From the NCBI GenBank assembly GCA_963082875.1, contig OY720101.1:12485671-12549670 (forward strand): a stretch of 64,000 nucleotides of DNA, in the 5' to 3' direction. The notes under the pieces are model-generated. The model was given only the letters and a program-made list of their open reading frames with translations, ran no database searches and was not told where the DNA came from. This document shows positions 1-12,400 of the stretch, one piece after another; position 1 is the stretch's first letter, and each line of letters begins with the position of its first letter. Both the position numbers and the translations under genes were made by a program. The DNA is from Corella eumyota (Eukaryota; Chordata; Ascidiacea; Phlebobranchia; Corellidae).

Positions 1-10
1 AAATTTTTAA

Positions 11-300
11 CCAGCAGCATGGTGTAGTGGTTAGAACAATTAGTTTTACTAGTTGAGGTCCTGGGTTGGATCCACACTGCTCTTATGCTGTAGCACCCTT
101 AAGTAAGGCGCTATAAACGGTATAAACTCCTGCCAAGCTAACAATTAATTAGCAGTATAATTATGGGGCAATTATAATCTATAATATCTCAAACTGCCAC
201 AGGCAACTCGAGACTGGGTCGGAGTAACTGATGTTACTCTATGTTTGAGTCGCGCATTCAACTTTCCTACATCGAGGATAAAAATATATACAAAAAAAAA
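11..300 (+). repeat. tRNA-derived SINE, near full length
   Basis: Head with a Pol III A-box-like stretch (TGGTGTAGTGGTTAGAACA) and a B-box-like stretch (GGGTTGGATCC), then the family body: ATGCTGTAGCACCC, GGCGCTATAAACGGTAT, CTGCCACAGGCAACTCGAG, ATGTTACTCTATGTTT and CATCGAGGATAAA. It ends in an A-rich tail. A second tail-only fragment follows at 301-390. Confidence 0.85.
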
Positions 301-441
301 TTACAAACTGGTAAAGTCAACTCGAGACTGGGTCGAGTTAACTGATGTTACTCTATGTTTAGGCTGTGAAGTTGACCTTCCCACATCCCAAAAAAAACTG
401 ATATGTTTTTTATATATTAATAATTTGTTTGTTTTTACTAG

Positions 442-3400
442 GTATCAGCGGTTAGAAAACAAGTAAAAAAGATTCGACATTTGAAGAAAACATTACCAGA
501 ATATCAACTTTCTCATGAGAAAGCTGTTTATAAAGCTGCAGCTATTGTTACAGATACAAAAGGAATTGTTAAGGACATAGATGTTCAGGTAATTTATTGT
601 TGAAAACCTTAATTAAAATACTGTTGACAATTACTTATACTTTGCCTTTGTTAAAATAACTTTTTTTAGTTAAATTATTTTTGTATATTTTTTTTAATAT
701 TTATTTATTCTCGATGTGGAAAGGCCAATTTTAAAGCCTAAACATAGAGTAACATTTGTTACCTTAACCAAGGCCTGAGTTACATTTGACAATTTAGGAT
801 AGGATTTTGTTGAATATATTTGCCAGTTAGCTGTTGGCTCAGCAGGGGTTTATACCATTTGTAGCAACCTTAAAAGCTACAACATTGAAGCAGTAGGGAT
901 CGAACCAAGGACTTCATGTAGTAAATTGAGGTGTTCCAACTACTGGTTATAATATGTAATTTTTTTTAAATATTTTATAAAACTAAAAAAGTCATTTTAT
1001 TAAATTTTTTAGGCATTATCTGAATTGAGATCACTTCAAAAACCAGACAGTGAAGTAGAAGATTTGATGGCGGCAATAATCATGATCTTAAAATCACCAA
1101 ACTCTGATGTTACTTGGAGTAAAGGAGCCAAGAGGCAAATGGCAAACCTGGATCGATTTATTGACGAACTCCAAGGTTTTGATGAAATGCCAATGCCACA
1201 GGTAAATAATTAACTAATTTTTTGTCTTTTTTAGACTTCTTTTTTGTATTTTTTTTCTTTATCTTTTTCAAATTTTTTTTCTTTCTTTTTTCTCACTTTT
1301 TCTCTTATCTTTTTTTTTGGTATTTATTTTCTCTTCTTTTTGTTTCTTTTTTTTGCTTTTGTCATTTATTTTTGCCCTTTTTTCTCTCCATTTTTGTTCT
1401 TTTAAACTTGCTTTGCTATCACAACTTAATATAACACATTTTAATGATGCACAATTCAACTAAAAAGCACACATTTTAATGATGCACAATTCAACTAAAA
1501 AGCACACATTTTAATGATGCACAATTCAACTAAAAAGTTTGTTTTTATCTAAAAACTGTTATTTAGGGTACTTTAGAAACTCTAGAGTCATTTTGGGAAA
1601 AAGAGTCGTTTACCCCAGAAAATTTAACTCTAAAAGCCGGTGGCAATAAAGCAGCAGGTACCCATTACATATAACAAATATAATTATTTTATTTTATTCC
1701 ATATCACTTTAAAATAATGGTTTTTATGATTTTTTTGGGGGAATGGTGTGCTATTGAAAAATGTTTTTAAGCTATCTGTAAACGCTGGGTTTAAGGACAA
1801 ATAGTGTGGCATTGGTGCGACTCGAACCCGAAACCTTTCAGCTTGTATTATAATGACCGTTTAACTACACTACTGTGCAATTTTTGTAAATATTTGTCAT
1901 ATTATTTACATATAACAAAGTGGATAGTATATATATGGCAGCGTGGTGTAGTGGTAAGAACACTTGCTTCACCACCATGATGTCGTGGTTCAATCCCCAC
2001 TGCTCTCATGCTGTAGCGCCCTTAAGTAAGGCGCTATAAACGGTATGAACTAAGCCAGCACTTAATCAGCAGCATAATTATCGACCAATATAAAATATAT
2101 AACATCCCAAATTGCTAAAGGCAACTCAAGACTGGGTTCAAGTAACTATTGTTACTCTATGTTAAGGTTGCATTCAACCTTCCCACATCGAGGATAAAGA
2201 CATATACAAAAAAAATATATATATAACACTGCTGTTTGTAGTGCACAAGCAAATTTTAAAAATGAGTTGTGACCATATCACAACAATTAAAATGCAGCCA
2301 GTAGTTCGTGTATTCGACTAGTTTATCTTATATACAAAATATATAGTAAGATAAGGTAACTGAAATTATATTATACATCAATTGATTTTTTTTGTAGGTG
2401 CTTTGTTGCAATGGGTACAAGGAGTTGTTCGTTATCACACTACCATGATTACAAGAGTTAAACCTCTGCATGCTAAAGTACAAGAAACTTCATCTTCTAT
2501 AGGTAAATGTTAAGAACATTAAATTTTGTTATAAAGACATGGGGCAGTGGGGATCGAACTGATAACCTAACGTCATTAAACCAAGTGTTCTAACCACTAC
2601 ACCACGATAAATTTTAATTTTTACTCACTTTAATAAATTTTACTCAAACTTAAACTCAGGTGATGCTCAGCACAAGTTGAGGCAACTCGAGAGCAAGAAA
2701 GAAGCACTTGAGGCTCGGTTACGAGACTTAGCAGATGGTTTTGAGCAAGCTACAGCAGATAAAAACTTCCAAGAAGAAAAAAGAACGGAGATGGAGGAAC
2801 ATTTAAGAGTAGCTGGGAAGTTTAGACAAGTATTAGCTGGGGAACATAGAAGATGCTGTGCTGTACTGAATGCATATGAGGTAACATTATTTGTGTTTAA
2901 TTATCCTTTATGCGGAAAGACTGACCTTGATCGAAACATAAGTGTAAAAATTGTGACTCAGACCCAGTCTCAAGTTGACTTTTGGCAGTTTGGAATATTA
3001 TTTCTTATAATTGCCCAATAACTAAGCTGCTGGATAAGTGTTTGCTCAGCAGGAGTTCATATCATTTATAACTCCATACTTAAGGGCACTACTCAAAGCG
3101 CCTTACTCAAGGGCACTACAGCAATGAGGCAGTGGGGATCAAACCCCTGATCCTATGTAATAAAGGTGAGTGTTCTGACCGCAACGCCATGCTGCCAGTT
3201 TGTGTTGTTTATAGTATCTTACTCAAGTGTGCAACAGAATGTTGGCAAGGGGAATTGAACCTAGGACCTCATAAAGTAAACCAAATGTTTCAAACAGTAC
3301 ATGAATAAAATCTTGTTTTAGGATCGACTATCCTGGGTTGTTGGGGCCAGCGCCATTGCCGCTGGGTTCTCAACTTATCTTACCCCTTACCCTCAAATGT

Positions 3401-6400
3401 TCAGAAGAATGCTTCTTACAGTTGACTGGGCACAATGCCTGGCTGATAAGGGAATTCCCCTCGTGTTTGACTCGACTGACCCGGTCAAAGGTCATGTGAT
3501 TGAGTTTATGCTGGACGTCAATCGTAAGTTTTGTTTTAAGTAAAATTTAATAAAAATAAATAAATTTTTTTATTTAAATTTTTTTTTTATTTTTATTAAC
3601 ACAAAAAATGTTTTATTTTAAAAATTAAAAAGAGAAATAAAAAATATTTATATTAATTTTTTGTCCAGCGGAGGGAGCATTGGAGCACATTAGTCCGAGA
3701 TCAGTAATGGAGGGAGATGCGATCCTGGATGCGGTGATGCAGGAAGCTGATAAGATAGGGAGTGATCAACCAGAGGACACAAATCGATCATCACAATCTT
3801 TTCAGGGCACAGAAGAAGGTAAAAAAAGTTTTTTTTCTTAATTAAAAATCTTATTTTAAATGGTCATATTACCAAAAACGATTTTACCAGATGGTCATAT
3901 TACCTAAAATCATTTTTCTGGATGGTCATATTACCAAAAACCATTTTACTTGATGGTCATATTACCTAAAACTTTTTTACTGGATGGTCATATTACCTAA
4001 AATCATTTTTTTAGATGGTCATATTACCTAAAATCATTTTTCTAGATGGTCATATTGCCTAAAACCAACTTACTGAATGGTCATATTGCCTAAAACCATT
4101 TTTCTAGATGGTCATATTGCCTAAAACTTCTTTACTGGATGGTCATATTGCCTAAAATCATTTTACCGGATGGTCATATTACCTAAAACCTTTTTACCGG
4201 ATGGTCATTTTACCTAAGACCATTTTACCAGATGGTCATATTACCTAAAATCATTTTATGAGATAGTCGTATTACCTAAAACCATTTTATGGGATGGTCA
4301 TATTACCTAAAACCATTTTACCGGATGGTCATATTACCTAAAACCATTTTATGAGATAGTCATATTAACTAAAAGCATTTTTCTGGATGGTTATATAACT
4401 TAAAACCATTTTACTTGATGGTCATATTACCTAAAACCATTTTATGGGATGGTCATATTACCTAAAACCATTTTTGCATATGGTCATATTACCTAAAATC
4501 ATTTTACTGGATGCTCATATTGCCTAAAACCATTTTTCTGGATGGTCTTATGGTCTAAAACCATTTTACCAGATGGTCATATTACCAAAAACCATTTTAC
4601 TTGATAGTCATATTGCCTAAAACCATTTTTCTGGATGGTCATATTGCCTAAAACCATTTTTCTGGATGGTCATATGGTCGAAAACCATTTTTCTGGATGG
4701 TCATATTACCTAAGACCATTTTACTTGATGGTCAAATTATCTTAAACCATTTTACCAGATGGTCATATTACCTAAAACTATTTAATTTGATGGTCATTAT
4801 ACCTAAAACCATTTTATGGGATGGTCATATTACCAAAAACCATTTTACCAGATGGTCATATCACCTAAACCATTTAATTTGATGATCATCATACCTAAAA
4901 CCATTTTTTGGAATGGTCACCAGGGAACGAAATAACGGGTCGCTATTCGCTAAAAGCGAATCGTTTTTTAAAATTAGCGAATCATTTTTCACAAATATAT
5001 TAGAAATAGCGAATCAACCAAAAAAGTTCAACCGATATTAAAACTTTCGTGTATATTTGTGTATTGTTACGATCTATTTGTAACCGGTTCCACACATTTA
5101 TAAATACATTAATATAATTCTGGGTAAATTTAGGTTACTATAGGGCATTTAACAACAAAAATTTTTCATGATCTCACAATACGTAGTTTTCGCTCTCGCA
5201 GTTTGTTTAGTAGTTGCGCATTTTTTTAAATACAAGTCTCGTTTTTGTGCAAAAAATAATAAACGATTGTTTAACAATACGTTACATTTAAAAAATGCCA
5301 TGCAACGCGTCAAGTGTTATCAAAAAACGAAGATCCTGAATTGGACCTAACTATTGCTCTAAAAATACGACCTCATTTTTAGCAAATCGTTTTTTAACCG
5401 TTAATTCGTACCCTGGTCACATTACCAAAAACCATTTTACCAGATGGTCATATTACCTAAAATCATTTTTCTGGATGGTCATATTACCTAAAACCATTTT
5501 ACCAGATGGTCATATTACCTAAAATCATTTTACTGGATGCTCACATTGCCTAAAACCATTTTTCTGGATGGTCTTATGGTCGAAAACCATTTTTCTGGAT
5601 GGTCATTTTACCTAAGACCATTTTACTTGATGGTCAAATTATTTTAAACCATTTTACCAGATGGTCATATTACCAAAAACCATTTTACTTGATAGTCATA
5701 TTGCCTAAAACCATTTTTCTGGATGGTCACATTACCAAAAACCATTTTACCAGATGGTCATATTACCTAAAATCATTTTTCTGGATGGTCATATTACCAA
5801 AAACCATTTTACTTGATGGTCATATTACCTAAAATCATTTTTCTGGATGGTCATATTACCAAAAACCATTTTACCAGATGGTCATATTACCTAAAATCAT
5901 TTTTCTGGATGGTCATATTACCTAAAACCATTTTACCAGATGGTCATATTACCTAAAATCATTTTACTGGATGCTCACATTGCCTAAAACCATTTTTCTG
6001 GATGGTCTTATGGTCTAAAACCATTTTTCTGGATGGTCATTTTACCTAAGACTATTTTACTTGATGGCCAAATTATCTTAAACCATTTTACCAGATGGTC
6101 ATATTACCTAAAACCATTTAATTTGATGGTCATTATACCTAAAACCATTTTATGGGATGGTCATATTACCAAAAACTATTTTACTAGATGGTTATATTAC
6201 CTAAACCATTTAATTTGATGGTCATCATACCTAAAACCATTTTTTGGAATGGTCACATTACCAAAAACCATTTTACCAGATGGTCATATTACCTAAAATT
6301 ATTTTTCTGGATGGTCATATCACCTAAAACCATTTTTCTGGATGGTCATATGGCCTAAAATCATTTTTCTGGTTGGTCATATTACTAAATACCATTTTAC

Positions 6401-9400
6401 TAGATGGTCATCTTGGCACATACCACTCACCGGGTGGACATATTTCCTAACCATTTTACTAGATGGTCATATTATCTAAAACCATTTTACAGAATGGTCA
6501 TATTACCAAATACTTTTTTACTAGATGGTCATCTTGCCACAAACCACTTACCGGGTGGACATATTTTTTAACCATTTTACTAGATGGTCTTATTACAAAA
6601 ACCATTTTAAAAGTAATAACGATATAATACTTTTAACAAATTGTTTAGATGATCAAATATCAAAACAATTACCTCCCGTTGCGGAGGAAACTGATGAAGA
6701 GGAAGAAAAAGAAGAATCTCAAGACATCATCACTGATGAGGCTACCAATGATGGGGAGAATATGACATCATCGGAAGAAATAAAACCCCCTGAAGTGGAA
6801 ACGACAGAGAGTAAATTTTCGCAAGGCGTTAATTTTCATCCTTATACTTTGCTCACTTTGCCGTTTATTACTAATGATGAATATCAGGTTAGAAAAAAGG
6901 TTGTTTTTATTTATTTACCCTCGATGTAGGAAAGTCAATTTCATGACCCAAACATAAGGTAACATTTGTTACCCCACCTAGTTTTAAGTGAATTTTTTTA
7001 GTTTCGGGTATTATAAATTATATTTGCCTACTGATTAAGTATTGGCTTAGCAGGAGTTTGCCGTTTATAGTGCCTTACTCAAGAGCGCTACAGCATGGCA
7101 GCAGTGAGAATCAAACCTAGAACTTTATTTACATATTCTGTTTTAGATATTTAAAAAAAAGTATTATTTAGTTATGGCCTAATGTCGATATAACTTAAGG
7201 ACAACACAGTCCTATCTTTTACACACACTTTCTTATCGTTTGTTTATCATAATATAACACTAAATTTAAAAAAAATTAGTAATAAAAAAATCTATATATA
7301 GTGAAGCTTATTCAATGATATATTTATGCATTTGTCGTATTTATAGGCCTTTAAAGTAAATAGGTTGTTTTTAAATTTTTAATTAGGTTTTTATGGGTTC
7401 ATTGTTGAAGTTATTAGTGGGTGAAGATACTTTACAAGAGTGGCTTACTAAAGACTTTTCACATCATCAGGTAAGGTAGAAAACATAGGCTGTAAAAAAA
7501 ACCCTAATAAATTCTTAAAATTTTAATATTGTTGGTTCAGCTAAAGAAATACTTCTATAAAAATTTTAAAAAAAAATTTTTTTCACACTAAATTGTTTTT
7601 TATAGCTTTATAAAACTGTTTTTAAATTATATGTACCTATAATGTTGTTTAATCTTTTTAAATTTTACTTTTAGCTTCAAAATGCCGCAGTTATGTTATC
7701 ATCTTGGCAGAGGCCTCCTTTACTTCTAGATCCTTATTTATCTGGTGCAGATTGGTGTGCTGTACATCTTAGAAGTAATAGAAATATTACCCCAGTTAAC
7801 CTTGGGCTTAGGACAGAGACATCGCATGTTACTTCTATTGAAAGATCTGTTCTAGGAGGTATGAAAAAGTTTATTTATCAACTTTAAATTTTTTTTTTTT
7901 TTTTTTTTTTTGAAAAACTGTTGTAAGTGTAGCTATTGTTACCTGACCCAGGTTTGATTTAATAATTTTGGCAGTTTAGAAATTTAATAATAATTTCTGG
8001 ATAACCGTGTGATTGATTTTGGGTCAGCAAAAGTTTACACTGTTTTTTTTTTTGTTTTTTTTTTTGGTTGTGAAGTCGACCTTTTTACATTTAGGATAAA
8101 TAAATATGAGTAAAATACTTTATTTCTAGTTTAACTAACACAATTTTCATGTATCTTTTTTTGTATATATTTTTATCCTCGATGTGGGAATGTCGAATGC
8201 GCGACTTAAACATAGAGTAACATCAGTTACTCCGACTCAGTCTTGAGTTGTCATTGGCAGTTTGGGATATTATAGATTATAATTGCCCGATAATTATTCT
8301 GCTGATTAAGTGCTGGCTCAGCAGGAGTTTATAGCGCCCTACTCAAGGGCGCTACAGCATAAGATCAGTGGGGATTGAACCCACGACCTCATGTGTGGTG
8401 TAACAAGTGTTCTTACCACTACACCACACTGCCGGTAAAAATTTAAAATACATTTCATAAACAAACAGGTCATACCCTGATGCTGATGGACTGTGAGCAC
8501 CAAGCTGGTGCCCTCGTGAGGCCACTTATTCACCATAGTAATACCACTGGCGGCAGAACAGAGCAATCTGATGAATCAAAAACTGTTAGGTTTCTTGGAA
8601 GAAGACTTTTGTGTCCGGAATCATTCCAGTAAGTCTTAAATAATTATTAAAAATTAAAGGGTAACTAATTTAATAAATTATAAAAGCTTATTTAAAAAAA
8701 TTAGTAAAGAGAGCAGTAGGAATTGAACCAAGGACCTCATATATTGGTTCTAGGCAAGAGTTCATACCCTGTAATACTCCCTACTTTTTTTTTAAATTTA
8801 TGTTTTTTATATCTATAGGTTGTATCTTACTACTACCCAAACTACAGCTTGTAAATTTCATCCAGATATATTAGCTGCAACCCAGCTTATAAGTTATGTG
8901 CCAAGCATTGAAACATTACAGGTATAGTACACCTTTTTTATTTACATATGTTCAAAAAATAAACCTTAATATTTTGGTCAGAGTTTATGGTGTGGTAATC
9001 AGAACACTGGGTTGCATAAGGTCCCGGGTTCAAGTCTCCAAATTAAGATATAAAAATACATAAAATAAAAAAACTATATACGATGTAGCTTAGCGGAATT
9101 AATATATATTTATATATGACCAATTTATAGACTTAAGAAGTTGGTGTGGATAAAATATTGTATGCAAATATTAGTTGAGAGTTGCGACCATAAGGCTGCT
9201 ATGACTTGTTTAAATGACTTGTTTTAAGTTTATAAAAGTTTTTTTTACAGAGCACTAAAATCTAATATTATATGTGCAATTTAGTCAATTAAAATTAAAA
9301 AAAAACTAATTTTTTTGTCAATTAAAAAAAACTAATTTTTAAACAATCTTTTTATTGAATTATATTTTGTAGGAGGATCTTTTAATCAGAGCCTTACAAA

Positions 9401-12400
9401 GAGTTCGTCCAAATATATACCGTGAGCGCCGGCAAGTGGCAAGAGTTGTGCGACAGCACCGCCACACGTTGGCGCAATTGGATGCTGTATTAGGAGAGAA
9501 ATTGGTCACAGGCGAAAACCCAAAAGCCATCGAAAATTCGACAAAATTTTTGTCAAGTGTAGTAGATCTAAAAAGACAGGTACGAAAAAAATTTGTTTTT
9601 TTAATTGCTAATAAAATTGTTTTAGTAAATATAGGTTTAGTTAAACATAACTTTTACCTCAAATATGTAATATAAATTTATTATTAATTGATGTTTTTAT
9701 ACCAAAATCATTTAAAATTGTGTTTATTGAAATAATTAACTGTCAGCAAAATGTAGTAGTTAGAACACTTTTATGACTTTACTATAAAAAGTCTTGGGTT
9801 TGATTCTCACTGCTTTCGTTCTGTACTATCTTTAAGTTAGGCAATATAATTTTTATTAACTCTTGCAAAACTAAAAACAATCTGCAGCTTAATTATCGGG
9901 CACTTACAATCTAAACCGGCAGCATGGTGTAGTGGTAAGAATACTTGCTACACCACACATGAGGCGTGGGTTTAATCCCCACTGAGCTCATGCTGTAGTG
10001 CCTTGAGTAAGGCACTAGAAACGGTACGAATTCCTGCTGAGCCAGCACTTAATCAGCAGCATAATTATCGGGCAATTACAATCTATAATATCCTAAACTG
10101 CCACAGGCAACTCGAGACTGGGTCAGGGTAACAGATGTTACTCTATGTTTAGGTCGTAAAGTTAACAGTCTCACATAAAGGATATATAAATAATAAAAAC
10201 ATTTATTAACATTTAATATTCTTAGGTTTCTGCTAAACTAGAAGTAGCAGAAGAATTATTAAAAAGTTTAACAAACTTAGCTGAAGAACTATATCCTATT
10301 GCACAAAGAGCTGCTATGCTGTATTCAGTATGTAGAGCTATACCAGCACTTAATATACATTATCAGGTAAAAAAATGTAAAAAACAAATAAATATTTTTT
10401 GGCATTTTTAAAGTATATACAAATTTTTTTTTTTTTGAAATTTTTTAGCTCCCTCTACCCTTCTTTCTCCACTTGTTTGACTCTTCCGTTGGAAGCGACT
10501 ACAACGTGGAGGAGGATCAAGAATTTACATTAGTCGATCTTCTCACAGAGGAAGAACAGCTTCCGGATGTTGCAAACATGAAAAGGAAGCAAAGTCTGAG
10601 ATTAGGAAGCGCTAAAAGAAGCATAAGAAGCGAAAGTAAGTTTTTTTATGTATTTGTTTTTTTTGAAAAAATTTTTATATTTTGAAATCATGTGAACTTT
10701 ACGGTTCTTTAATTAACTTATTGTTTTTACAGTACTTGCTTAATTTTATTTTGCTTTTATGATTTTTTAAAATATATATATTTAAATACTTTATACCAAC
10801 TTGATAATCACTATCTATATATAATGTAGCTTTTTTTTTGTATATATTTTTATTCTCGATGTGGGAAAGTCGAATGCGCGACTTAAACATAGAGTAACAA
10901 CTGTTACTCCGACCCAGTCTCGAGTTGCCTGTGGCAGTTTGGGATATTATAGATTATAATTGCTCGATAATTATACTGCTGATTAAGTGCTGGCTCAGCA
11001 GGAGTTTATACAGTTTATAGCACCTTACTTATTACAGCATGAGAGCAGTGAGGATTGAACCAACGACCTTAAGGTGGTTTGGCAAGAGCTCAGTGTTTGA
11101 TATATATAGGTCTGCCTAATTTATAGCCCTGCATAATAAAAAAAAATGTTGTGTGGGTAAATTTTTATGGGCAAATATTTTCTTGGAGTTGATTTAACTA
11201 ATAAAATAGAACTAAATAAATTAAAATTTTTATATAAAGTTACGGAAGCAAATGAAACTGAATATGCAGCTGAATCCTTTGATACAGATTCAAGTGATAA
11301 AGCTAAATCAGGTTAGTTTAAACTATTTAAAATTTGAGTAAAATTTGTTTTGATGTTTAAACCGGCAGTGTGGTGTAGTGGTAAGAACACATGCTACACC
11401 ACACATGAGGTTGTGGGTTCAATTCCCACTGATCTCATGCTGTAGTGCCCTCGAGTAGGACGCTATAAATGGTATGAGCTCCTGCTGAGCCAGTACTTAA
11501 TCAGCAGCCTAATTACCGGGTAATTATTATCTATAATATCCCAAACTGCCACAGGCAACTCGAGACTGGGTCGGAGTAACTTATGTTACTCTATGTTTAA
11601 GTCGCGCATTCGACTTTCCCACATCGAGGATAAAGATATTTACAAAAAAATATATATATATTTTGTTTTACTTTAAATATAAAAAATATTAATACTATGT
11701 GAATTTAAATTTTTAATCAACATTGGAGGTTTTAAATTAGTTTTGTTAGGATTTTAATTCTATTTTTGGTGGTTTTAATTTTACTTTTGGGATTTAAGTT
11801 TTGTGGGTTTTATATTATTTTTGATGGTTTTAATTTTTTTTGGGGGGGATTTTTGGGGGAATTTCATTTTTGTTAGGATTTTGGTTGTTTTATTTTACCT
11901 TTGGAAGGGTGTAATTTAAAATTTAAAAAATTGTCTTTTAATTTTTTATTAGAACCAATCACGGCGGACAATGATGACAGTGATGATGTCACAATGGGAA
12001 ATCATGTGATTGTTCCGGAGGTACCAGAAGTTCCATCAGAGGGCGTAATTTACGATAGTTTTGATTCAAACAAAGTTAAAGAAATTATCGACACTTTAAC
12101 TAAAAGAATTTTCTCTGCTATTTACATCAGGCAAGTATTTTATTTAAATCAAAACCTTGACTTTACTACATAAGATCCTGAGTTTAATTCCTACTTCTTT
12201 CCTGTCCCAGCGCCCTCAAGACTGGTCAAAAAAGGTGCTATTTTTTGCTACCCCAAAACTAATCAGCAGGCAATAGATCAAAAATATCCGAATTTAGGAC
12301 TTGATCGGGAAAATAAAAAAGTATTCTCTGTTTAAGTTGTTAGGTTGGCGTTCTCACATCAAGAATAAAAATATATAAAAAAATATTCCAAACTGCCAAA

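Larger units (their letters stand above)
442..2880 (+). other. DNHD1-like exons 1-5: dynein stalk and microtubule-binding region
   Basis: Coding exons at 442-588, 1013-1201, 1567-1657, 2398-2502 and 2660-2880. Exon 1 is a lysine-rich helix (VSAVRKQVKKIRHLKKTL) typical of stalk helix CC1. Exons 2-4 give the tip: LRSLQKPDSEVEDLMAAI, then a tryptophan-bearing segment, FDEMPMPQ, FTPENL and AGALLQWVQGVVRYH, the last matching the family's AA..L..WV.a...Y pattern that starts the return helix. Exon 5 is a strongly charged coiled coil (LESKKEALEARLRDLADGF), matching CC2. The first exon begins in phase 0 at a TAG acceptor (440-441); earlier exons lie outside the window. Confidence 0.85.

Noticed and set aside
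1222-1459. Phenylalanine-rich (plus) and lysine-rich (minus) open frames
   Set aside because: They arise from a polypyrimidine tract within an intron.
5168-5350. Possible transposase remnant inside the 495-bp element
   Set aside because: Sixty residues with no transposase or zinc-finger pattern; the element is too short to be autonomous.
3860-6608. CRISPR-like array
   Set aside because: Units are head-to-tail with no unique spacers, and the setting is a eukaryotic intron.
4697-6929. Several 60-130 codon open frames beginning MVILPKTI
   Set aside because: They are translations of the 31-bp minisatellite; only the last part, from 6649, is a true exon of the dynein-like gene.
11359-11440. Functional tRNA genes suggested by A-box and B-box matches
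   Set aside because: No copy forms a full cloverleaf, and all continue into the shared SINE body; they are SINE heads.
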